52,120 bases of DNA from contig CANMIH010000020.1 in the NCBI GenBank assembly GCA_947497905.1, positions 1 through 52,120 of the forward strand, written 5' to 3'. This document shows, piece by piece, positions 17,156 to 24,723 of the stretch. Source of the stretch: an uncultured Pelagimonas sp. Its GTDB lineage: Bacteria; Pseudomonadota; Alphaproteobacteria; Rhodobacterales; Rhodobacteraceae. Position numbers and translations under genes: made by a program. The notes below the pieces were generated by a model, which saw only the letters and a list, made by a program, of their open reading frames with translations, made no database searches and was not told where the DNA came from. Every line of letters begins with the position of its first letter. Within the stretch, counting starts at the first letter, position 1.

Positions 17156-18031
17156 ATGACCTGGATCACTCTCAAATCCCGCCTTGCCGAAAAGGGCTAT
17201 GTCGCCTCTGACGACCTTGCCGTCGCATTGCAACTTGCGTTGTCGCTTGGGCGACCGTTGTTGCTGGAAGGGGCTGCAGGAGTCGGTAAAACCGAAATCG
17301 CCCGCACCCTGTCAGAAGTTGAAGACACGCGGCTTATCCGGCTGCAATGCTACGAAGGGCTGGACGCAGCACAGGCGATTTACGAATGGAATTACCAGCG
17401 GCAACTCCTGACCATTCGCGCAGCTGCCGAAGATGGCGAGACCGGAAAAGAGGTCGAACAGCGCATTTTTTCGCGGGATTTTCTGCTGGAGCGTCCTTTG
17501 ATGGCGGCGATCACGCAAGACACTCCCCCGGTTCTGCTGATCGATGAAATCGACCGAGCGGACGAGGAGTTCGAGGCCTTTCTCCTTGAAATCCTATCCG
17601 ACTTTCAGGTTTCCATTCCGGAGCTCGGCACGATCAAAGCCGTAACACGGCCCATCGTAATCCTGACTTCGAATGGCACCCGTGATCTCTCGGACGCTTT
17701 GCGCCGTCGATGCCTTTACACCTATGTGGACTACCCTGACCGGCTAACGGAGCTTGCCATTCTCAAGGCTCGCTGCCCCGACATCGAAGCGCGTTTGGGA
17801 GAGCAGATTATCGGGTTCGTGCAAAAACTGCGCGAAGAAGAGTTGGAGAAAACGCCGGGCATCGCCGAGATGCTCGACTTTGCTGCGGCATTGATGGGCT
17901 TGGGCATTGCGGATCTTACCGAGGAGCCTGCCGTGATGCACTCCACGCTGACCACTTTGCTGAAAACCCAAAGCGATCAGGCGCAGATCACACGCGAGGT
18001 TGCTGGCCGCATCGCAGGGCGGGCGGCATGA
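17156..18031 (+). CDS. coxD: CoxD AAA+ ATPase for CODH maturation
   Basis: A 291-residue MoxR-type AAA+ ATPase with Walker A GAAGVGKT at residues 39-46, Walker B VLLIDEIDRAD, sensor LTSNGTRD and an arginine-rich LRRRC segment. In Oligotropha carboxidovorans CoxD is required for assembly of the Mo-S-Cu cluster of CoxL. The start is uncertain: ATG 17156 begins the conserved part, while ATG 17117 with a GAGG site just after coxL adds 13 residues. The stop overlaps the coxE start. The assignment rests on motifs and locus order. Confidence 0.92.
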   Translation: MTWITLKSRLAEKGYVASDDLAVALQLALSLGRPLLLEGAAGVGKTEIARTLSEVEDTRLIRLQCYEGLDAAQAIYEWNYQRQLLTIRAAAEDGETGKEVEQRIFSRDFLLERPLMAAITQDTPPVLLIDEIDRADEEFEAFLLEILSDFQVSIPELGTIKAVTRPIVILTSNGTRDLSDALRRRCLYTYVDYPDRLTELAILKARCPDIEARLGEQIIGFVQKLREEELEKTPGIAEMLDFAAALMGLGIADLTEEPAVMHSTLTTLLKTQSDQAQITREVAGRIAGRAA

Positions 18032-19209
18032 GCCGTGTGACCAAATTTGCCGCCCGTGATCCCGGGCCTTCTGCCCGGATGGCGGGGTTCATCACCCATC
18101 TGCGCGAAAATGGGCTGCGTCTTGGCGTGGCCGAAGCCGAGATTGCCCTGGCTGCCCTGGCGCAGGTTGAGGCCATCAATGTCGACGACAGCCGCCGAGT
18201 GCTTCGGGCTGTGTGTACGGGGTGCAAGGAAGAGGTCGAGCGGTTTGACGATCTGTTCGACAGCTACTGGATGGATATGGGGCGGGTGAAACAAAGGGTC
18301 ATCCCAACCGTTTCAAGCGCCCTGAACGACACTGTACATTCCTCTCGCGATGCCAAAGGTGAAGAGGCCGGCGCATCGGGCTCCGCAAGCGCACCCGACA
18401 GCGGGGGCGGCGACGTCGAGAGCGATGGCACCGGCAGGTTGATTGCGACTGATCTGCGAAATCTCAATCAACGCGATCTGCGCGACTTGGTGCGACCCGA
18501 TGAAATTACCGCCTCCGAGGAGGTGGCCCGCCGTATTGGTGCCGCCCTGAGCGACAAACGATCACGCCGCCGGATTGCCGCGCGCAAAGGCGACCGGCTG
18601 CATTTCCGCAAAACCATCCGCCAAAGCCTTGCAACCGGTGGAGAGCCCTTGCGCCTTTTGCGCAAACGTCGCCCGGACCGCACTCGCAAGATTGTGGCAC
18701 TTTGCGATGTCTCCGGGTCGATGACTGTTTATGCGCAGGTGTTTCTGGCGTTTCTCGCGGGTCTCATGCGGGTGGACAAATCTGCCGATGCTTATCTGTT
18801 TCACACACGCCTGGTGCGCATCACCGATGTACTGCGCGACAAGGACGCAATACGGGCCATCGGGCGGATGTCGTTGATGGTGGATGGGTTTGGTGGTGGC
18901 TCAAAGATCGGACCTTCGCTGATGCGCTTTGCTGATAGCTATGCCAAGCGATTTGTCGATGGGCGCAGTGTCGTGATGATCCTGTCGGATGGCTACGACA
19001 CCAAGGCACCGGCATTGACCGGATTGGCACTGGAAAAGCTGCGCAAGCGGGGCTGCAAGGTAATTTGGCTGAACCCGTTGAAAGGGTGGTCAGATTACGC
19101 GCCGGTGGCCGCGGGAATGGCCGCAGCCCTTCCGCATCTGGATGCCTTCAAATCCGCCAACACGCTTGGTGATCTTGCTGCTTTGGAAAAGGAGCTGGCG
19201 ACATTATGA
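18028..19209 (+). CDS. coxE: CoxE von Willebrand factor A domain protein
   Basis: A 393-residue VWA-domain protein. The C-terminal half carries the metal-ion-dependent adhesion site DVSGS (Asp227, Ser229, Ser231) and a second conserved acidic segment (ILSDGYDT). The N-terminal half is the helical CoxE-type region. MoxR ATPases commonly pair with VWA proteins, and CoxD with CoxE are implicated in copper and sulfur insertion in CODH. Translation is coupled to coxD and coxF by ATGA overlaps. Rich glycine/serine residues around 110-130 form a low-complexity linker. Confidence 0.93.
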   Translation: MSRVTKFAARDPGPSARMAGFITHLRENGLRLGVAEAEIALAALAQVEAINVDDSRRVLRAVCTGCKEEVERFDDLFDSYWMDMGRVKQRVIPTVSSALNDTVHSSRDAKGEEAGASGSASAPDSGGGDVESDGTGRLIATDLRNLNQRDLRDLVRPDEITASEEVARRIGAALSDKRSRRRIAARKGDRLHFRKTIRQSLATGGEPLRLLRKRRPDRTRKIVALCDVSGSMTVYAQVFLAFLAGLMRVDKSADAYLFHTRLVRITDVLRDKDAIRAIGRMSLMVDGFGGGSKIGPSLMRFADSYAKRFVDGRSVVMILSDGYDTKAPALTGLALEKLRKRGCKVIWLNPLKGWSDYAPVAAGMAAALPHLDAFKSANTLGDLAALEKELATL

Positions 19210-19985
19210 CCCCCGCAGAATTTCTTTCGAGCGACATTGCCGATGCGGCGCAGGATCTGCGCGCCAAGGATGAACCCTTTGCCTTTGCCACCATCGTGCG
19301 CACCGTTGGGTTAACCGCTGCCAAGCCCGGTGCAAAAGCGTTGTTGAGTTCAGATGGCACGCTTGTGCGAGGATGGCTTGGAGGCGGATGCACTCGCGGC
19401 GCGGTCAAACGCGCCGCTGTGCAGGCGTTGAGAGATGGAAGGCCTCAATTGGTGTCAGTGGCGCCTGAGGATCTGCTGGCCGAGAAAGGTGTGGCGGCGG
19501 GTGATCAAGTGGACGGAACCCGGTTTGCCCGGAATAGCTGTCCTTCGCGCGGGACGGTGGATATCTTTATTGAGCCATGTCTTCCCGCCCCCCAATTGGT
19601 GGTCTTGGGGGCATCACCGGTGGCCAAGGCCCTTAGCGAACTTGCACCGTTGTTCCATTGGTCCGTTACCGCAGAGCCACAAAAGGACAAGCCGCATAAA
19701 AAGCGTTTCATCGTTGTGGCCACACAGGGGCAAGGCGATCTGGACGCCTTGAAAACCGCGCTGGGGGCTGGACCGGGCTACGTGGCCTTTGTCGGAAGTC
19801 GCCGGAAATATGCGGCACTTGCAAAAAAGCTCGCAGACACAGGCCTTGATCACTCCGCCATCGACAGTGTTCACGCCCCCGCAGGGCTGAAACTGGGGGC
19901 GATCACGCCAGAGGAGATAGCCCTTTCGATCCTGGCGCAACTGGTGCAGGAGCGGCGCGCCAATGCGATCCAAACCGATGCCTGA
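19206..19985 (+). CDS. coxF: CoxF, XdhC-family CODH maturation protein
   Basis: A 259-residue XdhC/CoxF-type protein. The N-terminal domain contains the family GWLGGGC segment and SCPSRGTVDIFIEP; the C-terminal Rossmann-like domain contains LVVLGASPVAKAL and YVAFVGSRRKYAAL. XdhC proteins bind molybdenum cofactor and promote its sulfuration and insertion into molybdenum hydroxylases, here presumably CoxL. It overlaps coxE by four bases and is overlapped by the next small reading frame. Confidence 0.92.
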   Translation: MTPAEFLSSDIADAAQDLRAKDEPFAFATIVRTVGLTAAKPGAKALLSSDGTLVRGWLGGGCTRGAVKRAAVQALRDGRPQLVSVAPEDLLAEKGVAAGDQVDGTRFARNSCPSRGTVDIFIEPCLPAPQLVVLGASPVAKALSELAPLFHWSVTAEPQKDKPHKKRFIVVATQGQGDLDALKTALGAGPGYVAFVGSRRKYAALAKKLADTGLDHSAIDSVHAPAGLKLGAITPEEIALSILAQLVQERRANAIQTDA

Positions 19986-20163
19986 GGTTGCCTCGATCAT
20001 CTGGAGCACCGGCCTGTCGCGTCACATCGGCGATCGCAACAAACTGCGGGAAGAGCTTCTGGCAGATCCAAAGTTGCACGGTGGTAAAACACTCGCCCGG
20101 CCCAATCCAGGAAAAGTCCAGCTTCACGCCCTGTCACGAACCCGCCGGGAGGAGACCCCATGA
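19978..20163 (+). CDS. Small hypothetical protein in cox operon (61 aa)
   Basis: A 61-codon frame starts inside the last codons of coxF (eight-base overlap) and its TGA overlaps the ATG of the next small frame as ATGA. This continuous coupling is the main evidence that it is translated. The protein is hydrophilic, with STGLSRHIGDRNKLREELLADPK near the middle and a basic, Pro-rich tail. No signal peptide, membrane segment, metal motif or family was recognised. It may be a small accessory factor of CODH maturation or a remnant of a longer gene. Confidence 0.55.
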   Translation: MPEVASIIWSTGLSRHIGDRNKLREELLADPKLHGGKTLARPNPGKVQLHALSRTRREETP

Positions 20164-20261
20164 AGGTTCTCAGAAAATTCGCAACGCGCCTGCGCCGGCT
20201 GTTCACCCTGACGCCTGAACAGGCTGAGCAATTGGCCAAAATTAAGTTTCCCTGTTGTTAG
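20160..20261 (+). CDS. 33-residue peptide ending in Cys-Cys, cox operon micro-ORF
   Basis: A 33-codon frame begins with an ATG overlapping the preceding stop (ATGA) and ends 12 bp before coxG. The peptide has a strongly basic first half (KVLRKFATRLRRLF), a short TPEQAEQLAKIK helix, and finishes KFPCC. It has no membrane segment. Its position and coupling between coxF and coxG support translation. The vicinal C-terminal cysteines could bind a soft metal such as copper, which the CODH active site needs, but this is inference. It is too short for most gene finders. Confidence 0.55.
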   Translation: MKVLRKFATRLRRLFTLTPEQAEQLAKIKFPCC

Positions 20262-20273
20262 GAAGGACATCTC

Positions 20274-20729
20274 ATGGAACTAGCAGACGAAATCATCATC
20301 AACGCGCCCAAAGACGTGGTCTATGCCGCGTTGAATGACCCGGAGGTACTTCAGCAATGCATCCCTGGTTGCGAAGAACTGATCAAACATTCCGACACTG
20401 AACTTGAAGCCAAAGTTGTGCTGAAAGTCGGGCCTGTGAAAGCCAAATTCAGCGGAGATGTCCAATTAGATACGGCGGGAGCGCCAGATGCGTTCTCGCT
20501 GACTGGGCAAGGGAATGGAGGTGCGGCAGGCCATGCCAAGGGCGGTGCCGACGTCACGCTCACCGCAGATGGTCCGGACAAGACCATCCTTCGCTATGAG
20601 GCCAAGGCCGACATCGGCGGCAAGCTGGCGCAGTTGGGCAGCCGTCTCATCCAAAGCACAGCAAAAAAGTTGGCGGCAAAGTTCTTCAAATCCTTTGCGA
20701 ATATCGTGAATGAAGATGCCACCGCCTAA
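20274..20729 (+). CDS. coxG: CoxG SRPBCC-fold protein
   Basis: A 151-residue protein of the CoxG (CODH subunit G) family within the SRPBCC/START-like fold. It begins ELADEIIINAPKDVVYAALNDPEVLQQCIPGCE, the family hallmark, and has GPVKAKFSGDV and the glycine-rich GGAAGHAKGGADVTL mid segment. CoxG has been implicated in anchoring CODH to the cytoplasmic membrane and linking it to the respiratory chain. An AAGGA site precedes the ATG. It is the last cox gene here; a coxI- or mocA-like cofactor gene is not in the window. Confidence 0.93.
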   Translation: MELADEIIINAPKDVVYAALNDPEVLQQCIPGCEELIKHSDTELEAKVVLKVGPVKAKFSGDVQLDTAGAPDAFSLTGQGNGGAAGHAKGGADVTLTADGPDKTILRYEAKADIGGKLAQLGSRLIQSTAKKLAAKFFKSFANIVNEDATA

Positions 20730-21162
20730 CAATCTGGACAAGGTGCGAACACGCATCAGACATCATTGCAATTCGGGCTGTGCCTATTTGTGCCACCCAA
20801 CTTTTTTGCATTGATCACTTCGCTTTCTGCCGAAGGCGGAGCAGCGAGGGAGGTTGGCTCCCTCGCGCCAGTGGATTAGAGCGCGCAAATGACGAGGCGC
20901 CTGCTAGGCGGATTTCAATGTCCACTGAAGCGGTGCTGTGACGGTCCTGATTGACCAAATTCCTGACCTAGAAGCATTCTTGGCAGCCGCAGATCGGGTT
21001 TGCCGCAAGCCAGCTATCGTCTCATGGTTCCCAGCCATCAAATTGGATACAGGCAGCGGATCTTTGGTGCGAATTTTTTAATACTGCCACCGATGACCGT
21101 CAAATCTGGCGGTATAAGCGACCCCAACTGGTGTTCCCCCTTTGAGAGGCTCTTTGAAATTC
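20730..21162. other. 433-bp intergenic region after coxG
   Basis: An 8-bp stem (20844-20851 with 20859-20866, loop of seven) about 115 bp after coxG may end the cox transcript, though no U-tract follows. A 47-codon GTG-started frame (20938-21081) shows no recognisable similarity. No gene is supported here. Confidence 0.5.
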
Positions 21163-22206
21163 TCACCTGTTTGTAACGATAGATAAAACGTTGAGAAAGA
21201 GCTCCCGTTCGCTTGTGATGTCCAATTTCAGGTAAATGCGTTTGCGGTGGTTCTTGACCGTACCGGGGCTGATCTTGAGGATTTCGGCAATATTGGCGGT
21301 GGGGTGGCCCTTGAGAATGAGACGACAGATGTCACGTTCTCTTGGTGTAAGCAGGCTACCATGCAGTTCGCCGATCACATCTTCCCAAGCGAGTGGCGCA
21401 CGCGCGATTTCGCCGGGAAACACCAAGATCAACTTGCCTGCGGGCGACAGAGAAAAACTTTTGCTGAACAGATGCAATGTCACATAGCCATCGGAGAAGG
21501 GCAGGGTTTCAGCCTGTTCGGATTGCATCAGCTTGTGCACGGTATCAGAGAGTGTCAGATCATCAGCTACGATCTTTTGCCAGCCTGAGCTGGTGAATAC
21601 AGCTTTTCCATCTTGATCCAGAACCGCGAAACAGGACGCTCCGGACAGCGTGCGGGGGGCGATTTCGGGACGCGAGTGATGATTTGGCAGGGCTTCCAGA
21701 CCAAGCCGAATGTTCAGCGCATGCAGTTGTTGGATCAGGGGAAACACCGCATCGAGGCGCTCAAGCTCGCTAGCGTCAAAGGGAGCGCTGCGCAGGAAGA
21801 ACAGATCATCTGCCACTCCGTGAAACTTTGGGCAGATAATTCCGATTTCATCCATCATACCGGTGCGCGGCTGAAACGATGATCGATAATCGCTCGCATC
21901 AACGGTATCTGAAATCCTCGACAAAGAGACCACACCCTGGGTTCCGGTGCGACGCCAATGCTGAAAGAATGGGTCCAGCCGATAGAACCCTGAGAGGTAA
22001 TACTTCATTTCTTGATCGGGAACATCGCGGGTCAAAATGTACTGCGGGACGGTGAATTTGGAAAACTGGATCACACCGCAGGTATCGAATGGAATGATCT
22101 TACCAACTGCCCACAGCAGGGCTGCGTAAAACTCACTTGTGCCACATGCAGCTACGACGTCTGCGAAGGCATCAAGCACAGTCTCGTCTGATGCTAGATT
22201 GGTCAT
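21163..22206 (-). CDS. LuxR-family transcriptional regulator
   Basis: A 347-residue regulator with a C-terminal LuxR/GerE helix-turn-helix (LTPRERDICRLILKGHPTANIAEILKIS, then GTVKNHRKRIY). The N-terminal 280 residues do not match a receiver domain or the autoinducer-binding domain in an obvious way and probably sense another signal. The ATG at 22206 follows an AGGA site; a GTG at 22233 would add nine residues. It diverges from the trimethylamine-dehydrogenase-like gene across about 107 bp, so it likely controls that gene. The ligand is unknown. Confidence 0.85.
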   Translation of the reverse strand: MTNLASDETVLDAFADVVAACGTSEFYAALLWAVGKIIPFDTCGVIQFSKFTVPQYILTRDVPDQEMKYYLSGFYRLDPFFQHWRRTGTQGVVSLSRISDTVDASDYRSSFQPRTGMMDEIGIICPKFHGVADDLFFLRSAPFDASELERLDAVFPLIQQLHALNIRLGLEALPNHHSRPEIAPRTLSGASCFAVLDQDGKAVFTSSGWQKIVADDLTLSDTVHKLMQSEQAETLPFSDGYVTLHLFSKSFSLSPAGKLILVFPGEIARAPLAWEDVIGELHGSLLTPRERDICRLILKGHPTANIAEILKISPGTVKNHRKRIYLKLDITSERELFLNVLSIVTNR

Positions 22207-22313
22207 GGGGTCCTCGCGCGCGGCAATGGTCACTTTAGGGACAATTCACAACTTCCGAATAGCCGGTAAGCTTCCGGGCAACAAATCTATTCACACAGGA
22301 AGAAGCAAGCAAC

Positions 22314-24371
22314 ATGGCCCGCGATCCCCGATATGATATTTTGTTCGAACCTGTGAAAATCGGTCCGGTCACGGCCAAGAACCGCTTCTATCAAGTGCCG
22401 CATTGCTCTGGTGCCAGTGATAATACGCCGGATGCAAATACGCGGATGCGCGAAATGAAAGCCGAGGGCGGCTGGGGCGTTGTCTGCACCGAAATCGCTG
22501 AAATTTCAAATTCTACCGAATTCTGGCCGTTCCCTTCTTTGCATCTGTGGAATGACGAAGACATCAAACGGATCGCCCGAATGCCCGAGGCGGTGCATCG
22601 TCACGGGGCTTTGGCGGGTGTTGAACTGGGCCATGTCGGGCTGGCCGCGGGCAACCGTGCGTCTCGTACGCCACCACTTGGACCAACTTCGCGACTGACA
22701 CTGGAATCTGTAGAGCCCTTCCAGTCGAAGATGATGGACAAACAAGACATCAAGACCGTGCGGGACCAGCATATCGCAGCCGCGGTGCGGGCAAAGAAAG
22801 CGGGCTTTGACATTATCTATGCCTATGCCGGGCACGGGCTTTCGATCTTCAGCCAATTTTTGCAAACAAGCCACAACACCCGTTCGGATGAATATGGTGG
22901 GTCTTTGGAAAACCGGGCGCGTTTGCTTCGTGAAGTGCTTGAAGGAATGAAAGATGCGGTTGGCGACAGCTGCGCCGTAGCGTTCCGCTTTGGCGTGAAC
23001 GAGATTGATGGAGATCTTGTGCAAGGGCGCGAACTGGTCGAAATGATAAAAGACATCCCAGATCTGTGGGATGTGAACATCTCGGATTGGTCCGAAGACA
23101 GCAATACCTCGCGCTTTTCCAAAGAAGGATTTCAAGAACAGCAGATCGCCTTTGTCAAAGGGGTGGTAAACAAGCCCGTTGTCAGCGTCGGCCGCTTTAC
23201 CTCTCCAGATACGATGTTGGGCCAGATTAAGCGCGGTGTGCAGGATTTCGTCGGCGCCGCGCGCCCCTCAATTGCCGATCCCTTCATTCCCAACAAGATC
23301 GATGAAGGCCGGGTGGATGACATCCGCGAATGCATCGGCTGCAATGTCTGTGCGTCTGGTGAGCTCAGCTATGCACCAATGCGCTGCACCCAAAACCCAA
23401 CAATCATGGATGAGTATCGCCGAGGCTGGCACCCGGAGAAGGTGGATGAAAAAGGATCTGACGATAGCGTGCTGATCGTTGGCGGAGGTCCTGCAGGGTT
23501 GGAATGTGCCAATATCCTGTCCAGACGCGGATATGAGGTCACTGTGGCGGATACCCGCGCTGAGCTGGGTGGTCGGGTGAAACGCGAAGCCAGCTTGCCA
23601 GGGCTGAACGAATGGATCCGTGTTGCGGATTACCGTCTCTATGCCCTGCAGCAATTGGGCAACGTAAATCTCTATACTGAAAGTCCGCTTGCTGCGGAAG
23701 ATATCATGGAATTCGGGTTGGACCATGTGGTCATCGCCACGGGTGCCAAATGGCGGCGCGACGGGGTTGGTCGCTGGAATCTGACCGCGATCCTTTCCGG
23801 AACAGAAGCGAATGTGCTAACGCCGGATGACATCATGGACGGGGCAGACGTTGCGGGGCCGGTGGTTATCTATGACGAGGATGGCGGTTATCTGGGCAAT
23901 GTTATCGCCGAAAAATTGGTCAAAGATGGGCATGACGTTAGCTATGTGACCCCGGCCAGCGAGGTGGCTCCTTATCTGGCGTTGACCATGGAGCAACACA
24001 AAGTGATTGCACGCTTGATGAAACTCGGCGTGCGGATTGAGCGGTTGAAATCGTTGAAAGCAGTGACGGGCAAGCGGATTGAATTTTCCTGTGTACATGG
24101 TGGGCATGGTCTGGATCTGCCCTTGGGGACTGCTATGGTACTGACATCACGCAAGCCGGTTGATGAGCTGTACCACGACCTGATGACCCGTAAGGATGAC
24201 TGGGCTGATGCAGGAATAAAATCCGTTAGCCAAATCGGAGATTGTGTTGCCCCAAGCATCATCGCTGCGGCGGTGCACGCTGGGCATCGCTGGGCGCGTG
24301 AGTTGGATGCGGAAACGGTTGAAGTGCCAGCTTGGCTCCCAATGCCGCTAGCTGAAAAATCAGCGCCTTGA
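22314..24371 (+). CDS. Trimethylamine/dimethylamine dehydrogenase-like iron-sulfur flavoprotein
   Basis: A 685-residue Old Yellow Enzyme-type fusion. The N-terminal TIM barrel holds FMN and starts ARDPRYDILFEPVKIGP; the cysteine of FYQVPHC (residue 31) matches the 6-S-cysteinyl-FMN cysteine of trimethylamine dehydrogenase. A 4Fe-4S motif CIGCNVC with a later Cys follows near residue 340, then a nucleotide-binding domain (VLIVGGGPAGLE) and an NAD-binding-like C-terminal domain. The residue equivalent to substrate-cage Tyr60 of trimethylamine dehydrogenase is Ile61, so trimethylamine is unlikely. Possible substrates are secondary or other N-methylated amines such as dimethylglycine or N-methylproline. 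It probably demethylates the amine and passes electrons to ETF. Confidence 0.85.
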   Translation: MARDPRYDILFEPVKIGPVTAKNRFYQVPHCSGASDNTPDANTRMREMKAEGGWGVVCTEIAEISNSTEFWPFPSLHLWNDEDIKRIARMPEAVHRHGALAGVELGHVGLAAGNRASRTPPLGPTSRLTLESVEPFQSKMMDKQDIKTVRDQHIAAAVRAKKAGFDIIYAYAGHGLSIFSQFLQTSHNTRSDEYGGSLENRARLLREVLEGMKDAVGDSCAVAFRFGVNEIDGDLVQGRELVEMIKDIPDLWDVNISDWSEDSNTSRFSKEGFQEQQIAFVKGVVNKPVVSVGRFTSPDTMLGQIKRGVQDFVGAARPSIADPFIPNKIDEGRVDDIRECIGCNVCASGELSYAPMRCTQNPTIMDEYRRGWHPEKVDEKGSDDSVLIVGGGPAGLECANILSRRGYEVTVADTRAELGGRVKREASLPGLNEWIRVADYRLYALQQLGNVNLYTESPLAAEDIMEFGLDHVVIATGAKWRRDGVGRWNLTAILSGTEANVLTPDDIMDGADVAGPVVIYDEDGGYLGNVIAEKLVKDGHDVSYVTPASEVAPYLALTMEQHKVIARLMKLGVRIERLKSLKAVTGKRIEFSCVHGGHGLDLPLGTAMVLTSRKPVDELYHDLMTRKDDWADAGIKSVSQIGDCVAPSIIAAAVHAGHRWARELDAETVEVPAWLPMPLAEKSAP

Positions 24372-24723
24372 GAAACAGGCCAGTTGGAAATCTGTCGTTG
24401 GAGTAAAGGCATAGCCTTTGCGATTTGGAGGGTCGCACCTATGGCTGAAGAATTTCGATGCTGCTCGATCAGATAGAAGTCCGTAGTTAACCCCTAGGGC
24501 AAAACTCGATGTATTGAGGGAGAACCCCATGTCCCAAGCCGTTTGACTAGACCGTCTACATCGTCCGTGCCTAGCGGGCAGATCGCCGAAGTTAATCCAT
24601 TGGGGCGGCTGCCTGCGGGTGGCGGTTTGGCAGGAATGTTGAGATCAAGCCGCCATTCGGCTGACGACAGCGACAGCTATGACGCCAAGCAGATCCGTTC
24701 TTTCTAGTGAACCAGAGAGCGAC
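24372..24723. other. 352-bp intergenic region between convergent genes
   Basis: No convincing coding frame, strong hairpin with U-tract, or repeat was seen between the flavoprotein gene and the hybrid kinase gene. Both ends receive convergent transcripts, and degenerate former coding sequence is possible. Confidence 0.4.

Noticed and set aside
20938-21081. GTG-started 47-codon frame after coxG
   Set aside because: No convincing ribosome site, no overlap with a neighbouring gene and no similarity recognised; insufficient to call a gene.
22314-24371. Naming the flavoprotein trimethylamine dehydrogenase outright
   Set aside because: The residue matching substrate-cage Tyr60 is Ile, so the specificity is unlikely to be trimethylamine.
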